This document shows, in pieces, positions 31,728 through 39,409 of a DNA stretch of 64,000 nt. Origin of the DNA: Brenneria sp. hezel4-2-4 (GTDB lineage: Bacteria > Pseudomonadota > Gammaproteobacteria > Enterobacterales > Enterobacteriaceae); NCBI RefSeq assembly GCF_013155275.1, contig NZ_JABJXS010000005.1, positions 124,001 to 188,000 of the forward strand. Reading direction: 5' to 3'. Under the pieces are notes generated by a model. That model saw nothing but the letters and a program-made list of their open reading frames with translations. It did not search any database and was not told where the DNA came from. Position numbers and translations under genes: made by a program. Each line of letters begins with the position of its first letter. The stretch's first letter is position 1.

Positions 31728-32376
31728 AGCAAAATACATATGTAATGCCATACTTTAATGATAAATTCTGGAGATAACATGCATATACCAGAATCAATGG
31801 TTATTTAAAAAACACATTTCTGGATGCTAAATCACCGGGTTAATCAGCCCTAGCCGGCTGCCTCATAATACGTTCTCTCATCACGACCCAACAATTAGAT
31901 GAAAAGCATTACAGGATATCCTCTCGCCAAAACATGTTTATATCGGGCGATAGGGTCATACTCCCGCTTTAGCCATTCATTTCCATTTCATCCCAGTTTG
32001 TCAGTGGGTTATCGACCGATTCTGGCAAGATAAACGATATAGAACCCTTCAGATATTTGAAATTGATTCCCCTCTGACGGCGACTGATGGAGCTGAATCG
32101 ACCCTTTTCATCTGACGGGAGTTTTGTGAGCGCAAAGCCCCCCACATCGTGATTGACCTCGGTATCAATGATCACTTTTAGCCGCTGGTTATGCCTTGTT
32201 GCACAGAAAGGCATAGCTTATGGCGAAAACGAATTTCACCCGCCCCCTGCTTTTGCTCTACTTTAAGAGGTCTGAATGCCTCAGGCTGGTGCATTTTTGC
32301 CCACATCATCAGTCAGACTTTGGTTTTAAAACCCTATCCTTTTGATTTTTAGTAGGTATTTTGTTGGCATAAAAAT
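31728..32376. other. Intergenic region between mnmE and the quaternary-amine transporter operon
   Basis: About 650 bases with no gene I recognise. A minus-strand frame of 81 codons (31969-32214, beginning MPFCATRHNQRLKVIIDTEV) is open but has no clear ribosome site and no family I know; it may be a decayed fragment. The region marks the border between the conserved mnmE block and the accessory cluster, so it is a plausible junction of acquired DNA. Confidence 0.5.
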
Positions 32377-32386
32377 TGTATATACA
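32377..32386. promoter_or_regulatory. HutC-type operator upstream of the transporter/lyase operon
   Basis: TGTATATACA is a perfect palindrome 38 bases upstream of the binding-protein start codon at 32425. The same 10-mer occurs at the hut genes about 10-14 kb away (42618, 44992, 45886, 46082, 46197). The base before it is T (TTGTATATACA), as in most of those copies. It is the evidence that this operon belongs to the same HutC-like regulon. Confidence 0.75.
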
Positions 32387-32424
32387 TGTCTATTCACAAC
32401 ATTAACTCTACGCTGGAGAAAGCA

Positions 32425-33315
32425 ATGCGCACAACAACAATCAGGCATGCTCTGTTATTAATCGCAGGATTAACCGCTGTTACCCCTGCGGTGCAGGCAG
32501 CGGATGTGATCGTCGGCAGTAAAAACTTTACTGAGCAATATATTCTGGCGGAGATCTACGCGTCAGCGCTGGAGCAGGCCGGGATCTCTGTTGAACGCAA
32601 AATTAACCTCGGCGGCACCCTGATTGCGCAGGCAGCGTTGGTAAAAGGTGATATTGATATGTACCCGGAGTACACCGGCACCGCCCTCAGCGCGGTGGTA
32701 AAAGGTGAGCTATCGTCAGATCCGGATAAAGTTTATCAGCAGGTGAAAAGCGTCTACGCGGAAAAATATCAGCTCACCTGGCTGGCCCCGGCTAAGCTAA
32801 ACAATGGTTATGCCCTGCTGGTCAGCAAAGCGCTGGCGGAAAAGTATCAGTTGAAAACGCTGTCCGATCTGGCGAAAGTCGCCCCGCAACTGACCATCGG
32901 CGCAGGCGCTGAGTTTGGCGATCGTCAGGATGGCCTGAAAGGGCTGGAACAGGTTTACGGTATCAAATTCAAATCGTTCCGTCAGTTTGCCAAAGTGGGC
33001 CTGCGCTACGATGCGCTGGCCGCCAGGCAGATTGATGTGGCGAACGGCTTTGCCACCGACTGGCAAATTGCCGATGGGCAGTATGTCTCACTGGCCGATG
33101 ACAAACATCTGTTCCCTCCCTATTTCGTCGCCCCGGTGGTTCGTGACCAGACGCTGAAAGCGCATCCAAACGCGGAAGCGGTGCTGAATAAAGTCAGCGC
33201 GCTGCTGGATAACGCCACCATGCAGAAACTCAATGCCGCAGTTGAGAAAGATAAAGAAGAACCCGCTGATGTTGCCGAACAGTTCCTGCGCGAAAAAGGC
33301 ATTGTGAAATCCTGA
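32425..33315 (+). CDS. Quaternary-amine (osmoprotectant-type) ABC transporter, substrate-binding protein
   Basis: A 296-residue OpuAC-type binding protein close to OsmF/OpuCC. The signal peptide ends around AVQAAD. The mature protein starts VIVGSKNFTEQYILAEIYASALEQAG, with ERKINLGGTLIAQAALVKGDIDMYPEYTGTAL, the classic opening of the choline/betaine/carnitine binding group. ATG 32425 follows CTGGAGAAAGCA. It is the first gene of a seven-gene operon that also encodes an MIO-less lyase, two permeases, ATPase, an ornithine cyclodeaminase-like protein and a PhnD-like protein. The family binds trimethylammonium compounds through an aromatic cage; the exact ligand is not visible, but the adjacent lyase suggests a betaine of an aromatic amino acid. 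Confidence 0.9.
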   Translation: MRTTTIRHALLLIAGLTAVTPAVQAADVIVGSKNFTEQYILAEIYASALEQAGISVERKINLGGTLIAQAALVKGDIDMYPEYTGTALSAVVKGELSSDPDKVYQQVKSVYAEKYQLTWLAPAKLNNGYALLVSKALAEKYQLKTLSDLAKVAPQLTIGAGAEFGDRQDGLKGLEQVYGIKFKSFRQFAKVGLRYDALAARQIDVANGFATDWQIADGQYVSLADDKHLFPPYFVAPVVRDQTLKAHPNAEAVLNKVSALLDNATMQKLNAAVEKDKEEPADVAEQFLREKGIVKS

Positions 33316-33337
33316 TCGATCCATATTAAGAGGGGCT

Positions 33338-34885
33338 ATGACCTTTAACCTCGGTGATAAAACCGCGTTAACTCTGGCGATGCTGGTAAAGATCGCCAGA
33401 GACGATCTTCCGGTGGCATTCAGCCCGGCGGCGCAACAGCGTATCGAACAGAGTTTCACCTTCCTTTATCAGCGGATTGCCGCTGGCGACAATATCTATG
33501 GCGTGACGACCGGCCTTGGCGCTGGCGTCGATACCGCGGTGCTGAACAGCGCCGACGGCCAGCGTGATATTGCGCGACTCCTGGCGATCCAGCAGCGTAT
33601 TCCGCTGGCGCGCGCCGTTGGCGTCGGGCCGCTGGCGAGCCGCGATCAGGTGCGGGCGATGATGCTGGCGCGGCTTGCCGGACTGGCCAGCGGCCACTCC
33701 GGTATCTCTCCGGCCAGCGCCGCGGCGCTGCTCCAGCTGTTAAATCTGGGCGTCCACCCGCAAGTGCCGTTGATCGGTTCGATTGGCGAAGCCGACCTCG
33801 CGCCGCTGGCGCATATTGGCAGAGCGCTCACCGGTGAAGGCGAAGCAGAGTATCGCGGTAAAGTCGGCGAGGTCGCCACGTTGGCGAAAACGCTCGGTTT
33901 CAGCCTGCCCTTAATGCAGGGTAAGGACGGCCTGGCGCTGGTGTCATCAAATGCCGCCAGCGTCGGCCTCGCCGCGCTGCTACTGAGTGATATCGCCCAA
34001 CTGGTCAACGTGCAGGCGGGAGCGATTGCCCTGTCGTTTGAAGCGTTTCGCGCCAATATCTCGCCGCTGTCGCCGTGGGCCAGCCATATTCGTCAGTTGC
34101 CCGGCGGCGCGCAGTGCGCCAGCCATCTGCTGTCGCTGCTGGCCGGTGGGACGCTGGTGCAGGCCGGTGGCGCGCGCTTATTGCAGGACCCTCTGAGTTT
34201 CCGCTGCGCCGCATCGGTGCTGGCCAGCGTCCGGCAGGCGTTTAACCACGCCAGACAGGCGACCGAACTGGAGCTGAACAGCGCCGATGATAATCCGGCG
34301 CTGATAGCCGACGCCGATCTGGTATTAGCCAATGCCAATTTCGACGCCACCCATCTGGCGCTGGCCTTTGAAGCGCTGGGGCTGGCGCTGGCGCGTCAGG
34401 CCAGCTGCGCCGCTGAACGCATCATAAAGCTGATGTCGGCGAGCGCCAGCGGGCTACCGCGTTTCCTGACGCCACATAGCGGACAGACCGGCTTTGCCAC
34501 GCTGCAAAAAACCATTTCCGCCCTCACCAGCGAGATTGTCCATCATGCTAATCCGCTGTCGGCGATTACCATTCCGGTCGCCGATCGGGTCGAAGATTAC
34601 GCCGCACAATCGATGGCGATAGTGAGCAAAACCGCCCGTCTGGTCGACAGTTTCCGCTACCTGGTGGCGATTGAGCTGATGGTCGCCGCGCAGGCACTGG
34701 ACTTGCGTCAGCTGGCGCAAGGTGAATGTGGCGGCGGCAGCGCCGCAGTCTATGCCCGGGTGCGCGCGCTGGTCGCGCCGCTGGATGAGGATCGTTCCAC
34801 CGCTGGCGATATCGCCAGCCTTGCCAGCGCGATCGGCGCCGCCGACTGGCTGAGCGCCAGTGAACAACTTCTGGAGACCGGCTGA
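33338..34885 (+). CDS. Histidine/aromatic ammonia-lyase fold protein lacking the MIO triad, copy 1
   Basis: A 515-residue member of the HAL/PAL family. The catalytic tyrosine region IYGVTTGLGAG is kept (Tyr54), as are GHSGIS and the NF and E-D positions late in the protein. The MIO-forming Ala-Ser-Gly is absent: residues 147-157 read GSIGEADLAPL, where HutH has [12 protein letters not shown]. Other changes from HAL by eye: the SHSAG histidine becomes Arg (LARAVGVG), NGT becomes SSN, and DPYSIRC becomes DPLSFRC. It cannot act as a classical MIO lyase. Ergothionase is a MIO-free member of this fold that eliminates trimethylamine, which fits the betaine-type transporter encoded around it. It starts 22 bases after the binding-protein gene with AAGAGG before the ATG. 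Confidence 0.88.
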   Translation: MTFNLGDKTALTLAMLVKIARDDLPVAFSPAAQQRIEQSFTFLYQRIAAGDNIYGVTTGLGAGVDTAVLNSADGQRDIARLLAIQQRIPLARAVGVGPLASRDQVRAMMLARLAGLASGHSGISPASAAALLQLLNLGVHPQVPLIGSIGEADLAPLAHIGRALTGEGEAEYRGKVGEVATLAKTLGFSLPLMQGKDGLALVSSNAASVGLAALLLSDIAQLVNVQAGAIALSFEAFRANISPLSPWASHIRQLPGGAQCASHLLSLLAGGTLVQAGGARLLQDPLSFRCAASVLASVRQAFNHARQATELELNSADDNPALIADADLVLANANFDATHLALAFEALGLALARQASCAAERIIKLMSASASGLPRFLTPHSGQTGFATLQKTISALTSEIVHHANPLSAITIPVADRVEDYAAQSMAIVSKTARLVDSFRYLVAIELMVAAQALDLRQLAQGECGGGSAAVYARVRALVAPLDEDRSTAGDIASLASAIGAADWLSASEQLLETG

Positions 34886-35529
34886 TGCGTTGGGCCCCCA
34901 AACACCTTGATGATATTGCGCTGGCCTTATGGCAACACCTGTGTCTGGTTGGCATCTCGCTGGCCTGTGCCTTTGTGATCGCCATGCTGCTCGGCATCTG
35001 GAGCGCACGGCGGCCAAAAACCTATGCGCTGGTGCTGACGTTTACCGGCATGTTGTTTTCCATTCCCAGCCTGGCGCTGTTCGCGCTGTTTATTCCCTGG
35101 CTGGGGATTGGCCCGCTGCCGGCGATTGTTGGCCTTACCGCTTACGCCTTAATGATTCTGGTGCGCAATATCGCCACCGGCTTTCACGCCATCGCCCCTG
35201 AGGTGCTGGATGCGGCGCGCGGTATGGGTTACGGCTACTGGCGGCGGCTGTGGGAGATCGAGTTGCCGCTGGCGCTGCCGTTTATTGTTACCGGTCTGCG
35301 CATCGCCGCCACTACGCTGATAGGCATCGCCACCGTCGCCGCCTATATCAACGCTGGTGGACTCGGCACCATTATTTTCGCCGGGCTGGATCAGCGCTAC
35401 CCGGAAAAAATTCTGATTGGCGGTGGCCTGACTTCGCTGCTGGCCATCGGCGTCGACGCCCTGTTCCTGCTGCTGCAACGGCGTATGGCGCGTCGTCGCC
35501 CGGTTGTTAACTTAGAGGCCAACGCATGA
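34885..35529 (+). CDS. Quaternary-amine ABC transporter permease 1 (OpuCB/OsmW-like)
   Basis: A 214-residue permease with about five or six membrane helices and the BPD_transp_1 pattern. FSIPSLALFALFIPWLGIGPLPAIVGLTAYALMILVRN is characteristic of the OpuCB/OsmY group; the EAA loop is DAARGMGYGYWRRLWEIELPLALP. Its ATG overlaps the lyase stop by one base (TGATG), so lyase and permease are translationally coupled. It pairs with the next gene to form the channel. Confidence 0.92.
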   Translation: MRWAPKHLDDIALALWQHLCLVGISLACAFVIAMLLGIWSARRPKTYALVLTFTGMLFSIPSLALFALFIPWLGIGPLPAIVGLTAYALMILVRNIATGFHAIAPEVLDAARGMGYGYWRRLWEIELPLALPFIVTGLRIAATTLIGIATVAAYINAGGLGTIIFAGLDQRYPEKILIGGGLTSLLAIGVDALFLLLQRRMARRRPVVNLEANA

Positions 35530-36170
35530 TTTTTATTGATGCCTGGCGCTGGATCCTCGCCAACCCGCAGCAGTTCGTTGACGCCCTGCTGCAACATCTG
35601 TTGATGTGCGGACTGGCGCTGCTGTTTTCGCTGCTGCTGGCGCTGCCGATCGGCGTCAAAGTCGCCGCCTCGCCGCGCGCCACCTTTATTGCCACCAATA
35701 TTGCCAGCACCCTGCGCACGATCCCCAGCCTGGCGATCCTCGCCGCCGCGCTGCCGTTTCTTGGCATTGGCCTGCTGCCGTCAGTGGTGGCGCTGGTGAT
35801 CCTGGCGCTGCCGCCGATCCTGCTGAATACCTGCACCAGCATCCAGTCAGTGGATAAAGATACCCTCTCCGCCGCGCAGGGCATGGGCCTGACGCGCGCG
35901 CAAATCACCCGTCAGGTGATCCTGCCGCTGGCGGCGCCCGGTATTCTCGCCGGGATCCGTACCGCCGCCGTACAGGTTATCGGCGGCGCGGCGCTAGCCT
36001 CCTTTATCGGCGGCGGCGGGCTGGGCGACTTTGTGACTACCGGCATCGCCATTATGGATATGTCACGCCTGCTGGTTGGCGCCATCCCGATTATTTTGCT
36101 GGCGATTGGCGCCGAGCTGCTGTTCGCCGCGGTAGAAAAGAGCTGGTTTAAACATGTTCCTAAAGGATAA
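35526..36170 (+). CDS. Quaternary-amine ABC transporter permease 2 (OpuCD/OsmY-like)
   Basis: A 214-residue paralogous permease. TLRTIPSLAILAAALPFLGIGLLPSVVALVILALPPILLNT and the EAA loop AAQGMGLTRAQITRQVILPLAAPGI followed by GGGGLGDFVTTGI are typical of the family. It overlaps the preceding permease by ATGA and precedes the ATPase by 5 bases. The heterodimeric permease arrangement matches OpuC/OsmVWXY systems rather than the fused permease-binding proteins of EgtU type. Confidence 0.92.
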   Translation: MIFIDAWRWILANPQQFVDALLQHLLMCGLALLFSLLLALPIGVKVAASPRATFIATNIASTLRTIPSLAILAAALPFLGIGLLPSVVALVILALPPILLNTCTSIQSVDKDTLSAAQGMGLTRAQITRQVILPLAAPGILAGIRTAAVQVIGGAALASFIGGGGLGDFVTTGIAIMDMSRLLVGAIPIILLAIGAELLFAAVEKSWFKHVPKG

Positions 36171-36175
36171 GCCTG

Positions 36176-37159
36176 ATGATTAGACTGGAAAATATCACCA
36201 AAATTTATCCCGGAACCCGTCATAAAGCGCTGGATAACCTGACGCTGGAGATCCCGCAAGGTTCCACCACTGCGCTAATCGGCCCCTCCGGCTGCGGCAA
36301 AACCACCACCATGCGTCTGATCAACCGGCTGGAAGATGCCAGCGAAGGGCGGGTGTGGGTTAATGGCGAAGATATCACCGCCGTCGATCCGGTGCAGCTG
36401 CGCCGCCATATCGGCTATGTCATTCAGAACGTGGGGCTATTTCCGCATATGAATGTGGCGGACAATATCGCCACCGTACCGCGTCTGCTGGGCTGGGATC
36501 GGCGTAAAACCAGTGCGCGCATTGATGAACTGCTGCACCTGGTGGGGCTGGATCCGGCCAGCGATCGTCAGCGCTATCCGGCGGAACTGTCTGGCGGGCA
36601 ACGCCAGCGTGTCGGCGTCGCCCGCGCGCTGGCCGCCGATCCGCCAGTGATGCTGATGGATGAACCCTTTGGCGCCATCGATCCGCTGGTGCGTGGCCGC
36701 CTGCAACTGGAGTTTAAGCAGATCCTGCAACGGGTAAAAAAAACCGTGGTCATCGTGACCCACGATCTCGATGAAGCGATCAAAATGGGCGATCGTATCG
36801 CGATTATGCGCAACGGCAGGCTGTGCCAGTATGACACCCCGGCGGCGATCCTCAGTAACCCCGCCGACGATTTCGTCGCCGCCTTTATCGGCAGCGACGC
36901 CGCACTGAAGCTGCTGGCGCTGACACCGGTCCGCCAGGCGATGACGCCGGTAGCCCATAGCGGCTTTGCATTGTCGGTTAAAAGCGATGTCAGCCTGAAA
37001 GAGGTGCTGTCGCTGATGCTGGCCCACGATGCGCAGGGGGTAAAGATCACCGATGACCAACATCGGTTGCTGGGAGAGTTAAATCGCCAGCAACTTTTCA
37101 CTTTATCAGCAAACACTGCTTGCGGCCTGAGCGCCGAATTAAGGGAAAGAGATGACTGA
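36176..37159 (+). CDS. Quaternary-amine ABC transporter ATPase (OpuCA/OsmV-like)
   Basis: A 327-residue ATPase. Walker A GPSGCGKTT, Q-loop YVIQNVGLFPHMNV, signature LSGGQRQRVGVARAL, Walker B VMLMDEPFGAIDPL and the H-loop VTHDLDEA are all present. The region after about residue 250 resembles a single degenerate CBS-type regulatory segment, as in OsmV/OpuCA. It energises uptake by the two permeases encoded upstream. It overlaps the following gene by 8 bases. Confidence 0.92.
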   Translation: MIRLENITKIYPGTRHKALDNLTLEIPQGSTTALIGPSGCGKTTTMRLINRLEDASEGRVWVNGEDITAVDPVQLRRHIGYVIQNVGLFPHMNVADNIATVPRLLGWDRRKTSARIDELLHLVGLDPASDRQRYPAELSGGQRQRVGVARALAADPPVMLMDEPFGAIDPLVRGRLQLEFKQILQRVKKTVVIVTHDLDEAIKMGDRIAIMRNGRLCQYDTPAAILSNPADDFVAAFIGSDAALKLLALTPVRQAMTPVAHSGFALSVKSDVSLKEVLSLMLAHDAQGVKITDDQHRLLGELNRQQLFTLSANTACGLSAELRERDD

Positions 37160-38156
37160 ACACGTCAATATCAGCTACCTCAATGGGCCAGATATCCAAC
37201 AGTTGGCGATGAGCGATAGCGAAATTCTCGCCGCGGTCGAAGCCGGACTGCTGGCGCAGGGTAACAATCAGACGGTTATCGAACCACGCGTCCATCTGAT
37301 CCCCGATCCGGCGTTTAACGGCCACTTTAACGTGCTGCGCGGCTATATCGCCCCGCTGAATCTCGCTGGCGTCAAGGTGGTCGGCGATTACGTTAATAAT
37401 TACCAGCATGGCCTGCCGTCAGAGATGGCGATGCTTAACTTATTTAATCCGCAAACCGGTATGCCGGTGGCGATCCTCGATGCCTCGGCGATTACCGATA
37501 TGCGCACCGGCGCCATCACTGCTCTCGGCGCCCGCCATCTGGCGGCGAAAAACAGCAAAGTCCTCGGGCATATTGGCGCGCGCGGCACCGCCTACTGGAA
37601 TGTGCGCCTACTTGACAGTCTGTATGACTTTGATGAAATCCGTATTCACTCGCGCCGTCCGGAGAGCCGCGAAGCCTTTGCCCGCCGCCTTGAGCAGGAT
37701 CTGGGGAAAAAGATTATCGTCACCGACGACTGGGAAAGTTGCGTGCGCGATGCGGATATTGTGGTGGAAGCCTCGCGACTGGAAAAACCGACACCAATGC
37801 TGAAAACCGCCTGGATTAAACCCGGCGCGCTGGTGGTGCCTTACGGCACGATGAGCGCAGTTGAACTGTCGTTAACCGATATTATGGACAAAATGGTGGT
37901 GGATGACTGGGGCCAGTGTAAAGGCGGCATGTTCGGTTCGCTGCGCGCCCACGTTGAGGCCGGTAAGCTGAGCGAGGCGACGCTGCATGGCGAACTGGGC
38001 CAGATTGTCGCCGGGATTAAAAGCGGCCGCGAGCGCGATGACGAAACCATCCTGTTCTGGCATCGTGGCCTGTCGCTTAGTGATATCGCCCTCGGCCATG
38101 CGATGCTGGAAAAAGCGCAAAAGCTGGGCATCGGCCAGACGTTACGCTACGCATGA
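37152..38156 (+). CDS. Ornithine cyclodeaminase/mu-crystallin family protein
   Basis: A 334-residue NAD(P)-dependent protein. ILDASAITDMRTGAITALGARHLA and the Rossmann motif GHIGARGTAYWN (residues about 139-150) place it in the OCD/mu-crystallin family, which includes ornithine cyclodeaminase, alanine dehydrogenase and ketimine reductases. RGYIAP early in the protein and GMFGSLRAHVEAGKLSE late are also seen. Its role in this operon is unknown; a reductase or deaminase acting on an imine or amino acid made from the imported compound is a reasonable guess. It overlaps both neighbours, so it is co-translated with the transporter and lyase. Confidence 0.87.
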   Translation: MTEHVNISYLNGPDIQQLAMSDSEILAAVEAGLLAQGNNQTVIEPRVHLIPDPAFNGHFNVLRGYIAPLNLAGVKVVGDYVNNYQHGLPSEMAMLNLFNPQTGMPVAILDASAITDMRTGAITALGARHLAAKNSKVLGHIGARGTAYWNVRLLDSLYDFDEIRIHSRRPESREAFARRLEQDLGKKIIVTDDWESCVRDADIVVEASRLEKPTPMLKTAWIKPGALVVPYGTMSAVELSLTDIMDKMVVDDWGQCKGGMFGSLRAHVEAGKLSEATLHGELGQIVAGIKSGRERDDETILFWHRGLSLSDIALGHAMLEKAQKLGIGQTLRYA

Positions 38157-38959
38157 TCGCCAACGGACGGATGTACTCAGTCACCGCGGCGGCGGCGGCC
38201 AGCTGGAAAAATCTGTTGCAGGAGGTTTATCGCCGGGCGGAGGTGGCAGGCGGGGTGATCGACTACCCCGCCCCGGCGCCGCTGGAGGCGCTGTGGCAGC
38301 GCGCGGATCTGGCCGCGGTATTTATGTGCGGTCTGCCGTTTTCGCTGCGGCTATTCCCGGTGGTGCCGATAGCCACACCGGCGCCGCTGCATTCGCTGAC
38401 GGATGGCGCAGGCAGCTATCGCAGCCGCTTAATTGTCGCGCGGGACGCCCCCTATCAGCATTTGCCGGAGACCTTTGGCCAGCGGCTGGCGTTTACCAAC
38501 CCGGAATCCCACTCCGGTTACAGCGCCCTGCGCTATCATCTGCTGCGCTGGTTGCAGCCCGGTCAGACTCGCCTGTATCGGGAAACCGTCGGACCGCTGA
38601 TAACCCCGCGTCGGGTGGTGGAAACCATCGCCAATGGCGAGGCGGATATCGGTCCGGTGGATAGCTATGCCTTTGAACTGCTGGCACGGGATGAGCCAGA
38701 GCTGATGCAGCAGGTGCGGGTGATCGATCAGACTGCCCCAGCGCCAATGCCACTGCTGGTGGCCTCAGCGACCATTGATGCAGGTTCGCTGGCAAAGTTG
38801 CAGCGCGCCTTTATGACGTTACAGCAGGACAGCCAGGGCGCAGCTTGCCTTAGCGCGCTACAACTCCAGGGCTTTACGCTGCCCGCCACACTGGATTATC
38901 AGCTGCTGGCGCAGCGCGCCGCGGCGGCGCGACAGGCGGGTTATTCAGTATTGCAGTAA
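38153..38959 (+). CDS. PhnD-like binding-fold protein without signal peptide
   Basis: A 268-residue protein of the phosphate/phosphonate-binding (PhnD) fold: LAAVFMCGLPFSLRL, then FTNPESHSGYSALRYHLLR (typical ...P.S.SGY...R motif) and NGEADIGPVDSYAFELLARD. It has no signal peptide or lipobox, and the ATG overlaps the OCD stop by ATGA, so it is probably cytoplasmic. PhnD-fold proteins can also be sensors or enzymes. It may process or sense a product of the lyase; the sequence does not show which. It ends the seven-gene operon. Confidence 0.75.
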   Translation: MIANGRMYSVTAAAAASWKNLLQEVYRRAEVAGGVIDYPAPAPLEALWQRADLAAVFMCGLPFSLRLFPVVPIATPAPLHSLTDGAGSYRSRLIVARDAPYQHLPETFGQRLAFTNPESHSGYSALRYHLLRWLQPGQTRLYRETVGPLITPRRVVETIANGEADIGPVDSYAFELLARDEPELMQQVRVIDQTAPAPMPLLVASATIDAGSLAKLQRAFMTLQQDSQGAACLSALQLQGFTLPATLDYQLLAQRAAAARQAGYSVLQ

Positions 38960-39409
38960 AGCCAACTCAGATTATAAATCCGTGATGACGCTAACCTGAT
39001 GTTGAAAAACATCAGGATTGGACAGCAATTCGAACTGTTCATCGTCCGGATAGATCACTGCGATAGGGTAATCTTCCCCGGCAAAGGCTTTAACTGGATC
39101 GATATCGAACGCCAAGACCAATACTAAGAGGCCCCGTAGGAGCCTAATCCCAGCCGGTTGTCAGGCGCTGCGCTCTTTTCTGCAAGCTTTCTAAGATAGC
39201 TTCACGAATACGCGGAGGGAAATCAGCAGATTTTCATATTTTTTCGCGGAGTTGACGGCGTAGCGGTATGGAAAGAGAAATAGCGCCGCTGCCCGTTTTG
39301 GTGAATACGCCCACCCGGTAGCCGCTCATGTCGACATCGAGCACGGCCATTACCACATATTCCTTCCAGGATAATGTGCAGTAGAAGCATCTTTACTGCT
39401 GCATCCGCA
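38960..39409 (-). pseudogene. Decayed region containing a hipA-like fragment and other remnants
   Basis: 450 bases between the transporter operon and hopA1 hold no intact gene. On the minus strand 39350-39234 reads MAVLDVDMSGYRVG, then FTKTGSGAI directly joined to SLSIPLRRQ and a stop. This looks like the N-terminus of a HipA-type kinase with an internal deletion. Further on, in other frames, ENLL and PPRIREAILESLQKRAQRL continue the same similarity, broken by frameshifts and stops. A last fragment (about 39111-38974) reads FDIDPVKAFAGEDYPIAVIY and ends at 38974, origin unknown. The remnants indicate past insertion and decay next to the effector gene. Confidence 0.55.
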
